Positions 1-5,911 of a stretch of DNA of 14,383 nucleotides are shown here, piece after piece (positions within the stretch are counted from its first letter, which is position 1; every line of letters begins with the position of its first letter). This DNA comes from a candidate division NPL-UPA2 bacterium (GTDB lineage Bacteria; Bacillota; UBA994). The notes under the pieces were generated by a model that worked only from the letters and a program-made list of their open reading frames with translations, was not told where the DNA came from and did not search any database. Location: assembly GCA_018725205.1 (NCBI GenBank), contig QLUB01000038.1, forward strand, positions 1-14,383. Reading direction: 5' to 3'. The position numbers and the translations under genes are program-made.

Positions 1-305
1 TGTTCCTTGTGGTGGGAGGGCTTTCACAGTTCATGTCCAACACGGCTGCCGCAGCTGTACTGGCACCATTGGCCCTAGTCATTGCCAATGGACTAGGAGC
101 GGACCCTCGTGCGGTGCTCATGACAGTTGGCATAGCTGCTTCTTGCGCCTTTGCAACTCCTGTGGGTACACCGCCCAACACGCTAGTTGTGGGGCCAGGC
201 AAATTTAGATTCCTCGATTACACCAAAGTAGGCCTGCCGTTGGTGCTGTTGATGTTTGTAGTCTCAGTCGCGCTCATCCCAATGATTTGGCCGTTCTTCC
301 CATGA
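1..305 (+). CDS. DASS/SLC13-family anion (dicarboxylate) transporter, C-terminal fragment
   Basis: This is the 3' end of a membrane transporter whose 5' part lies before the window; the frame is open from base 3, so the GTG at 9 should not be read as a start. The visible ~100 residues carry the second half of the DASS/SLC13 core: an SNTA motif (a sodium/substrate-binding loop in this family), a hydrophobic helix, then PVGTPPN, the second hallmark loop, followed by a last transmembrane helix ending in IWPFFP. Family members import or exchange succinate, malate, tartrate, citrate or sulfate across the cytoplasmic membrane. E. coli TtdT, the tartrate/succinate antiporter, belongs to this family, which fits the ttdA/ttdB genes downstream. 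Substrate cannot be told from the fragment alone. The stop is 46 nt before the next start, so co-transcription with the lyase is likely. Confidence 0.85.
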   Translation, partial: FLVVGGLSQFMSNTAAAAVLAPLALVIANGLGADPRAVLMTVGIAASCAFATPVGTPPNTLVVGPGKFRFLDYTKVGLPLVLLMFVVSVALIPMIWPFFP

Positions 306-336
306 TCGACGCCGGGATTGTGCATCTCATCCCATG

Positions 337-343
337 AAAGGAG
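337..343 (+). promoter_or_regulatory. Ribosome binding site deciding the lyase start
   Basis: AAAGGAG lies 8 nt before GTG 352. The in-frame ATG at 334 sits directly on top of this site and has no purine-rich site of its own, so GTG 352 is the better start. Confidence 0.75.
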
Positions 344-351
344 AGTTCAAA

Positions 352-1248
352 GTGCCACATCTAAGCACCACCAAGACAGCTACGTTGCGGAAACTGATCG
401 CCGATGAGGGCATCATAGTAGCGCCGGGGGCGTTTAATGCCTTTTCGGCTAAGATCATTGAAAACGCAGGGTTCCCGGTTGTATATCTAACGGGTTACGG
501 GGCCTCTGCCAACCTGTTGGGAGCTCCAGATTTCGGGTTGTTGACGTTGACCGAAATGGCGGATCACGCTGCGCGAATGGCCCAAGCGGTCGATGTCCCC
601 GTAATCGCGGATGCCGATACCGGCTACGGAAACGCCATAAATGTCCGGCGTACCATCGCGGAATACGAGCGGGCAGGCGTAGCGGGCATCCAACTCGAGG
701 ATCAGATTCATCCCAAACGATGTGGTCACATGGAAGGCAAGGAAATCATCACTGGCGAAGAAATGGTGCAAAAGCTCAAAGCCGCAGTCGATGCTCGGAA
801 GGACCCCGACTTTGTCATCATTGCCCGAACCGATGCCCGAGCCCTTCTCGGCCTTGAGGAAGCCATTCGCAGGGCGCGGATGTATGCCGATGCCGGAGCC
901 GACATTATTTTCGTAGAAGCACCGCAGGATCAGGGCGAACTAGCGCGTGTGGCAAGGGAAGTAAAAGCCCCTCTTTTGGCCAACATGATCGAGCATGGCA
1001 AGACTCCTCTCCTCAGTGCCTCGCAGCTGCACACCCTAGGATACAAAATTGTGATTTTCCCGTTGGCAATGTTGTATGCTGCTACAAAGGCGGTTATGTC
1101 TTGTGCTCATATCCTCAAGGAAGAGGGCACCACCGTGAATGTTATTGATGACATGTTGCCGTTTCACGCCTTCAACGATTTGATTGGGTTACCACTCTAC
1201 CGAGAGCTAGAGAAAAAGTACAGCGCATCAGAGAAAAGGAGGTCTTAG
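352..1248 (+). CDS. Isocitrate lyase/PEP mutase superfamily carbon-carbon lyase (methylisocitrate or dimethylmalate lyase type)
   Basis: The 298-residue product matches PrpB-type lyases in length and motifs. Visible are the substrate-loop start YLTGYGAS (about residues 46-53), the Mg-binding DADTGYG (87-93), the gating-loop PKRCGH with Cys at about 124, and ARTDA (158-162). In this superfamily the loop Cys is the general acid of true lyases (isocitrate, 2-methylisocitrate, 2,3-dimethylmalate lyases, petal death protein) and is lacking in PEP mutases, so retro-aldol cleavage of a 2-hydroxy-dicarboxylate to pyruvate or glyoxylate plus a second acid is expected in the cytoplasm. Its place between a DASS transporter and ttdA/ttdB argues against a plain propionate (methylcitrate) role, since no prpC or prpD is visible. 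Substrate is unresolved: citramalate, dimethylmalate, methylisocitrate or oxaloacetate are all possible. GTG 352 was chosen from Shine-Dalgarno spacing. Confidence 0.85.
   Translation: MPHLSTTKTATLRKLIADEGIIVAPGAFNAFSAKIIENAGFPVVYLTGYGASANLLGAPDFGLLTLTEMADHAARMAQAVDVPVIADADTGYGNAINVRRTIAEYERAGVAGIQLEDQIHPKRCGHMEGKEIITGEEMVQKLKAAVDARKDPDFVIIARTDARALLGLEEAIRRARMYADAGADIIFVEAPQDQGELARVAREVKAPLLANMIEHGKTPLLSASQLHTLGYKIVIFPLAMLYAATKAVMSCAHILKEEGTTVNVIDDMLPFHAFNDLIGLPLYRELEKKYSASEKRRS
1234..1242 (+). promoter_or_regulatory. Ribosome binding site for ttdA TTG start
   Basis: AAAAGGAGG lies inside the last codons of the lyase gene and 7 nt before TTG 1250. This near-perfect site supports the non-ATG start, and its position implies coupled translation. 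Confidence 0.75.
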
Positions 1249-1249
1249 T

Positions 1250-2140
1250 TTGACCGACAAAGTGCATCACCTGACATCCATATTTGCCAAATTTCTTGAC
1301 GTCGTCGGCAAAAGGCTCCCGGATGATATTACACACAAACTAACCGAACTCCGGGCTAACGCCGCGCCTGGTCTCGAGCGCGTAGTCTACGATTCCATGT
1401 TCGATAACATGGAGCAAGCTCTCACCCTCAATCGCCCTATCTGCCAGGATACCGGCGTAATTAGTTTCTATGTGAAAGCCGGCGTCGATTCCAAGCTCTT
1501 GCCCCTTCTCAAAGAGTCTTTGACGCAGGGTGTCAAGGAGGCCACGCGCAGTTCGCCTTTGCGCCACAATGCCGTCGAGATCTTTGATGAAAAGAACACC
1601 GGTACCAACATCGGCGAGCGGATTCCCTTCATTAACTGGGATCTTGTCCCGGGCAATGGTGTGGAAGTCGAAGCCTATATGGCCGGGGGTGGCGGCAGTT
1701 TGCCCGGCAGGGCCATAACTCTTATGCCGAGCGCGGGTTATGAGGGCGTGGCTAAGTATGTGTTTGACACCATGGTGGAGTTAGGAGTAAACGCCTGTCC
1801 TCCACTCCTTATAGGAGTAGGCATTGCGGGGTCGGCGGAGATTGCTTCGCTCTTGTCCAAGAAGGCGATTCTGCGTCCCATCGGCACTAAACACCCCAAC
1901 CTGCGTGGGGCAGAGTTTGAAAAGTTGCTCGCGGACGGACTTAACAACCTCGGCATCGGTGCCCAAGGTTTGCCCGGCCAAGCTTTTGTCATGGGTGTGC
2001 ACGTGGAGTCGGCTGCTAGACATCCTGCCTCACTGTCTGTGGGTGTCAGTGTGGGTTGCTGGGCACATCGTCGCGGCACATTGAGTCTCCGAGAAGACAT
2101 GAGTTACGAGTTGCTCTCGCACCGGGGGGTGTCACTATGA
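1250..2140 (+). CDS. ttdA: L(+)-tartrate dehydratase alpha subunit (class I fumarase family, 4Fe-4S)
   Basis: This is the N-terminal-type subunit of a two-subunit Fe-S hydro-lyase. The three cysteines expected to hold the 4Fe-4S cluster are present: Cys65 in CQDTG, Cys183 in NACPP and Cys270 in GCWAHRRG. Around them are LRHNAVEIFDE, YMAGGGGSLPGR and GVHVESAARHP. The loop GGGGSLPGR and the C-terminal WAHRRGTL resemble E. coli TtdA as I recall it, whereas fumarase alpha subunits usually have GGGSEN and CWALRR; this favours tartrate dehydratase over fumarase. Together with TtdB it should dehydrate L-tartrate to oxaloacetate in the cytoplasm and be oxygen-labile. The length of 296 aa is normal. 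It starts with TTG one base after the lyase stop and ends in an ATGA overlap with ttdB. Fumarase or mesaconate hydratase activity remains possible. Confidence 0.82.
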   Translation: MTDKVHHLTSIFAKFLDVVGKRLPDDITHKLTELRANAAPGLERVVYDSMFDNMEQALTLNRPICQDTGVISFYVKAGVDSKLLPLLKESLTQGVKEATRSSPLRHNAVEIFDEKNTGTNIGERIPFINWDLVPGNGVEVEAYMAGGGGSLPGRAITLMPSAGYEGVAKYVFDTMVELGVNACPPLLIGVGIAGSAEIASLLSKKAILRPIGTKHPNLRGAEFEKLLADGLNNLGIGAQGLPGQAFVMGVHVESAARHPASLSVGVSVGCWAHRRGTLSLREDMSYELLSHRGVSL

Positions 2141-2742
2141 AGAAGGTGCTCCATACGCCAGTTACCAATGAGGATCTGCAAGACATCAAAGTTGGCGATG
2201 TCGTGTACTTGACAGGGCACATAGTCACTTGCCGCGATGTTGGTCACCGGCGCGTGATTGCGCTTGGGCAAGACTTGCCTTACTCAATCGCCGGGAAAGC
2301 CATCTTCCACGCCGGTCCCATAGTGGAACCAACTGAACAATGGTACAAAATGGTGGCCATCGGGCCTACCACGAGTATGCGCATGGAAAGGTTCGAGGCG
2401 GAATTCATCGCAGCAACCGGAGTAAAAGTGATCGTCGGCAAAGGAGGCATGGGTGCTAGGACGGCGGCGGCTTGTCGTGAACACAAAGCACTGCACTGCG
2501 TTTTCCCTGGCGGGTGCGCGGTAGTTGGCGCAACAGCGGTAGAGGAGATCGAGGGTGTAGAATGGCTAGACCTAGGCATGCCCGAGGCTTTCTGGATTAT
2601 GCGGGTCAAGGAACTTGGTCCCTTGATCGTGTCAATTGACACGCACGGCAATAACCTCTTCGAAACAAACAAAGCGCTCTATGCAGAGCGCAAAGAAGCG
2701 GTTGTCAAAGAGATAGCTGAGAAAGTTACCTACATCAAATAG
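2137..2742 (+). CDS. ttdB: L(+)-tartrate dehydratase beta subunit (class I fumarase C-terminal domain)
   Basis: The 201-residue product corresponds to the C-terminal domain of class I fumarases, made as a separate subunit that contributes substrate-binding and catalytic residues to the TtdA active site. Motifs are LQDIKVGDVVYLTG near the N-terminus, TCRDVGHRR, GKAIFHAGPI, GPTTSMRM, GKGGMG, FPGGCAVV, LGMPEAFW and VSIDTHGNNL close to the C-terminus. From memory, length and motifs agree with E. coli TtdB. The frame is open upstream to 2056, but ATG 2137 forms an ATGA overlap with the ttdA stop, aligns with the family start (MKKVL) and makes coupled translation with its partner likely, so it is preferred. 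A G-rich stretch just upstream (2123-2129) may act as a weak ribosome site. This is the last gene of the + strand operon; the next gene is convergent. Confidence 0.85.
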   Translation: MKKVLHTPVTNEDLQDIKVGDVVYLTGHIVTCRDVGHRRVIALGQDLPYSIAGKAIFHAGPIVEPTEQWYKMVAIGPTTSMRMERFEAEFIAATGVKVIVGKGGMGARTAAACREHKALHCVFPGGCAVVGATAVEEIEGVEWLDLGMPEAFWIMRVKELGPLIVSIDTHGNNLFETNKALYAERKEAVVKEIAEKVTYIK

Positions 2743-2771
2743 CTGGCGAACGAGCTATAATACGCTACACG

Positions 2772-2828
2772 CAGGGAGGCGCGCCTCTGTTCATTGCACA
2801 GCAGTGTACAGACGCGAGGGCCTCCCTG
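2772..2828. terminator. Imperfect inverted repeat at the convergent gene junction, possible bidirectional terminator
   Basis: CAGGGAGGC (2772-2780) pairs with GCCTCCCTG (2820-2828). Inside, TCTGT (2786-2790) pairs with ACAGA (2808-2812), so a long interrupted hairpin can form on either strand. It covers the last codons of the regulator gene and lies 29 nt after the ttdB stop. There is no T-run after either arm, so it is not a classical intrinsic terminator; an mRNA-stabilising or Rho-linked 3' structure is as likely. Confidence 0.4.
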
Positions 2829-3471
2829 TGCCGTACGAAAGCTCGACGCGCGCCTGGTGGTTGGTCACCATGTGCTCGAGATAGCGTCTGGCGGTAACCC
2901 TGGAGACACCGCACTGCAGAGCGATTTCTTCGGCGGTCAGTGGGTGTCCCCCTCGCTTGAGGCCTGCGGCTATCATTTCAAGGGTAAGCTCGTTGAGCCC
3001 TTTTGGGAGTTTCATGGTCGACGACTTAGGCCGGAGGCGTTCATGATGCATGATTCCATCGATTTCGTTTTGTGAGAGAGCGCGTTGTCGGGACAACCCG
3101 GAGGCCCGAGCTGCGTATGACTTTAATGAGTCGGTAAGGCGTTCTAGCTTAAAGGGCTTAATAATGTAGTCGAGCGCTCCCTGACGCATTGCTTCCTGCA
3201 AATTTTCGGAGTCACGGGCGGCGGTTATCATGATCACATCCGAAGGGAGGCGCATTGAGCGGAGTCTCTGCAGAACTGCCATGCCATCAAGGTGGGGCAT
3301 GTAGACATCAAGCACCACAAGGTCAGGCTTTAGCTCCTCGGCTAGAGTTAGGGCCTCCCAGCCATTTCGCGCTAGGCCGACTACCTTGTAGCCAACTAGG
3401 CCCTCTACCGCGCGTTGATGCAGACTAGCAACCATGGGGTCATCTTCGGCGATCAGCACCGTAATTGCCAT
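2791..3471 (-). CDS. CitB/DcuR-family response regulator
   Basis: This 226-residue protein has an N-terminal receiver domain (about 1-120) and a C-terminal helix-turn-helix (about 178-202). Receiver residues are the acidic pair in AEDDP, the phospho-acceptor Asp55 in VVLDVYMP, Thr83 in MITA and Lys105 in IIKPF. The C-terminal part, TAEEIALQCGVSRVTARRYLEHM followed by YGTGRPSRLY, is typical of the CitB/DcuR/MalR/DctR group that activates citrate, C4-dicarboxylate or malate genes when phosphorylated by a sensor kinase of the CitA/DcuS type. No kinase is encoded in the window. Its place convergent to a tartrate-type operon suggests that operon as a target (inference). ATG 3471 has GGAGGA (3479-3484) at 7 nt spacing; the upstream in-frame ATG at 3489 lacks such a site. 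Confidence 0.88.
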   Translation of the reverse strand: MAITVLIAEDDPMVASLHQRAVEGLVGYKVVGLARNGWEALTLAEELKPDLVVLDVYMPHLDGMAVLQRLRSMRLPSDVIMITAARDSENLQEAMRQGALDYIIKPFKLERLTDSLKSYAARASGLSRQRALSQNEIDGIMHHERLRPKSSTMKLPKGLNELTLEMIAAGLKRGGHPLTAEEIALQCGVSRVTARRYLEHMVTNHQARVELSYGTGRPSRLYTAVQ

Positions 3472-3517
3472 GTATCTGTCCTCCATCATCTGTTGCCCAA
3501 GTCAACGTTCCTTCGAC

Positions 3518-3526
3518 AGTATAACA
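3518..3526 (-). promoter_or_regulatory. Possible extended -10 promoter for the response regulator
   Basis: On the minus strand TGTTATACT gives a TG-N-TATACT extended -10 (five of six bases match TATAAT) just after the stop codon of the upstream receptor gene and about 47 nt before the regulator start. No clear -35 box is seen 17 nt upstream, which extended -10 promoters can tolerate. It would let the regulator be expressed apart from gltX and the receptor. Confidence 0.4.
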
Positions 3527-3531
3527 TCTTG

Positions 3532-5895
3532 CTACTCGAAACTTACTATAACTTTCTCCACAAAGCAGCGCACAATCTCAGGATCAAACTGCGAGCCGGA
3601 ACAACGCACAAGCTCCTCTACCGCCGCTCGGTGTTCCCGTGCGGGACGGTATGGACGCGGGGAGACCATGTCGGCATATGCGTCAGCCACAGCAATGATG
3701 CGCGCAAGTAGCGGGATGTCCTCCCCGCATAGGCCTTTCGGGTAACCGGTTCCGTCCCATCTTTCGTGATGGGATAACACGCCATCCGCGACAGACGCAA
3801 ACTCCGTCGAGGTAGAGAGAACGCGATACCCTGTCTCAGGATGGCGGCGTAGCTCCGTACGCTCTGCATCGGTTAACGGGCTTGTTCTTAGCAGCACATG
3901 CTGCGAGCACGCAATCTTGCCGATATCGTGCACTTCGCCAGCTCTGCTCGCGTCTTGCACTTCGCGGGGACTCAGTTGCAGCGCGTCAGCCAAGTTACCG
4001 CTAAGCTCGCGGACTCTCTCTGCATGTATCGCTTCGGCAGGGCTCCTGTCAAGCAGAGTCTGTAAGATAAGGTGGATGATTTGGTTCCGCGTATTGATGT
4101 TTTCCACGACCTTCTTGCGATACAGAAGGTCTTCCGCGCGCTTTAGGGTGTCGGCAGCCGGCTCCGAGTCCTCCGTTTTGGCGGCCCAGCCTAAAGACAC
4201 CGAGACAGGAATGTCGCAGACTACTTCCTGCCTAACCTTCTCGGCAATGCGGAGGGCGAGCGCTGCTGCGGCCTGTTCGCTGGTCCTAGGCAACAACACA
4301 ACAAACTCGTCCCCCCCGATCCGTGCTACGATGTCATCGGCACGGCACTCTCGCTTTAACACCGCGCCGATCTTGGACAGCATCTCGTCGCCCGCTTCGT
4401 GGCCAAAAGCATCGTTAATTGTTTTTAGGGCATTGACATCGGCCATGATGATAGCGAGCGGCAGATTGCGGGGGGTATCGAGGCGGCGCAGTTCCTCCTC
4501 ATAGAAGCGGCGATTGTAGAGCCCCGTCAGGTAGTCTCGGAAGCTGATGTACTCGATTTCGCGTTGGCGGGCTTTCTCCAGCGAGCAGTCCTTAAAGACA
4601 ACGACGACGCCTACAACTGCCCCGGAGGAGTCCTTGATTGGGGCAGCCGAATCAGAGATGGCTCTTTCCCCGCCATTCCTAGACACCAGCATTGTGTTAT
4701 CGGGCAGCGCAGCAACGCTTTGCGTCGCAAAAACCTGTTGCACTGGGTCGTCGGCCGTTGCACGGTCGTGTTCCCTCAGAATCGTAAACACGCGTGTGAA
4801 CGGCTCTCCTACAGCATCCGCCGCGCTCCATCCCGTCAGTTGCTCGGCCGTGGGGTTAAGAAACTCCACCTTTCCGTAGGCGTCCGTGGTAATTACCCCA
4901 TCGCCAACAGACACCAGCGTGGCCCACAGCTTAGCCTCGTTTTTCTGCAGCAAGAGCTGTGTTTCCTTTTGTCTGGATATGTCCATGATGAGTCCATCGA
5001 GCGCCTCGACCTGACCATTTTTCCCATAAACTATGTAGCCTTGTTCCCAAACCCACTTCTCGCGGTTGCCCTTAGTGACTATCCTGTATTCAGCGTTAAA
5101 CGTGCCGCCTTGAGACGCCACCAGCTGCCACTTCTCCCATAGAAACTCGCGGTAATCCGGATGAATGATGCTGTTAAAGTCTATCACCGCATTACCTAGT
5201 AGTTCACTAGGCTCGTAGCCCGTAAGATCCGCGCACCCCTGACTTAAAAACTCCATGGTCCATTGCCGGTCGAATTTACAGCGGTACACCATGCCGGGTA
5301 CATTGGCAATCATCCCGCGATACTTTCTCTCGCTTTGCTCAAAAAGCTTGCGGTGAAAAGCCTCGCGCTTAGCGCTCTTAAGCAGTACTACGCCTGCTAT
5401 GCCGAGCACAAGCAAAACGAACCCCAACATTGCGATGGTCAGGCGCGTGTTTCGCGTGTGGGCCGCTTCTAATGCGAGTTGGTCCGAGATGTCGGTGACA
5501 ATTGAGTAGAGGTACGTTTCTCCCTGTAGTCGAACAGGATACGAGCGCACCTCAACCGTGCGAATCTCTCCTGAATGCAGCCTGTGGCGAAAAACAAAGA
5601 AGTTCCGCTCTTCGCGTGCTGCTGCCTGACGCTCTCGAGCAACCTCCTCGGGGGACAGCGTGTTAATCTTTGCAATGTTCATGGGGACAAGGCTCGTCCC
5701 CGGGAAACCGTAATATGTATGGGCGGCCTGATTAGCGAAGACAATGGCTCCCGTTTCGGCATCAATTACAAGCATTACCGCCCCGTGGTTGTTAAAAAGC
5801 CCGAAGAAATCCAAATTAGGCGTAGCTTCTGCTACGCAGGGGCCTGCAGCCAACAGCCACAAACCTACAAGCAGCGCGACGAAGCTTTGCTTAAT
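3532..5895 (-). CDS. Membrane receptor with PAS domains, GGDEF diguanylate cyclase and HD-GYP phosphodiesterase; probable ATT start
   Basis: This is a 787-residue dual c-di-GMP enzyme. Order of parts: signal peptide (1-23, with a hydrophobic core ending AEA), extracytoplasmic PAS-like domain (about 29-136), one transmembrane helix (153-172), two cytoplasmic PAS domains (about 189-311 and 322-439), GGDEF domain (about 451-600) and HD-GYP domain (about 605-787). GGDEF is intact at 527-531, with an RADD inhibitory site (518-521) five residues before it. The HD-GYP part keeps HAERV (624), HDIGK (656-660), HHERWDGTGYP (709-719) and a variant DAYADM in place of DAYDAM. Both synthesis and hydrolysis of c-di-GMP are therefore plausible, set by the PAS inputs. 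The first in-frame TTG (5862) is 40 nt from the ribosome site and cuts the signal peptide in half; ATT 5895 is 7 nt from AAAAGGAGG and restores it. Translation is probably coupled to gltX. Confidence 0.88.
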   Translation of the reverse strand: MKQSFVALLVGLWLLAAGPCVAEATPNLDFFGLFNNHGAVMLVIDAETGAIVFANQAAHTYYGFPGTSLVPMNIAKINTLSPEEVARERQAAAREERNFFVFRHRLHSGEIRTVEVRSYPVRLQGETYLYSIVTDISDQLALEAAHTRNTRLTIAMLGFVLLVLGIAGVVLLKSAKREAFHRKLFEQSERKYRGMIANVPGMVYRCKFDRQWTMEFLSQGCADLTGYEPSELLGNAVIDFNSIIHPDYREFLWEKWQLVASQGGTFNAEYRIVTKGNREKWVWEQGYIVYGKNGQVEALDGLIMDISRQKETQLLLQKNEAKLWATLVSVGDGVITTDAYGKVEFLNPTAEQLTGWSAADAVGEPFTRVFTILREHDRATADDPVQQVFATQSVAALPDNTMLVSRNGGERAISDSAAPIKDSSGAVVGVVVVFKDCSLEKARQREIEYISFRDYLTGLYNRRFYEEELRRLDTPRNLPLAIIMADVNALKTINDAFGHEAGDEMLSKIGAVLKRECRADDIVARIGGDEFVVLLPRTSEQAAAALALRIAEKVRQEVVCDIPVSVSLGWAAKTEDSEPAADTLKRAEDLLYRKKVVENINTRNQIIHLILQTLLDRSPAEAIHAERVRELSGNLADALQLSPREVQDASRAGEVHDIGKIACSQHVLLRTSPLTDAERTELRRHPETGYRVLSTSTEFASVADGVLSHHERWDGTGYPKGLCGEDIPLLARIIAVADAYADMVSPRPYRPAREHRAAVEELVRCSGSQFDPEIVRCFVEKVIVSFE

Positions 5896-5902
5896 TGGGG
5901 CA

Positions 5903-5911
5903 CCTCCTTTT
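5903..5911 (-). promoter_or_regulatory. Ribosome binding site overlapping the gltX stop, points to an ATT start
   Basis: Minus-strand AAAAGGAGG overlaps the TAA stop of gltX (5912-5910) and ends 7 nt before ATT 5895. No ATG, GTG or TTG in the receptor frame lies at usable distance. The out-of-frame GTG at 5903-5901 leads to a stop within 13 codons. Confidence 0.7.

Noticed and set aside
1738..2100. Long antisense reading frames opposite ttdA, and similar ones opposite the receptor, gltX and folate genes
   Set aside because: They show low-complexity Ser/Pro/Arg-rich products typical of shadow frames in GC-rich genes and have no family motifs.
2056..2136. In-frame upstream extension of ttdB
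   Set aside because: It overlaps the conserved C-terminus of TtdA in another frame; ATG 2137 fits the family start and the ATGA junction.
2674..2691. Perfect 7-bp hairpin GCGCTCT/AGAGCGC inside ttdB
   Set aside because: It lies within conserved coding sequence about 50 nt before the stop with no T-run; it is probably a coincidence of codons.
2756..2761. Perfect TATAAT on the + strand after ttdB, a possible antisense promoter into the regulator gene
   Set aside because: There is no -35-like hexamer at 16-18 nt upstream, so a lone -10 match is not enough.
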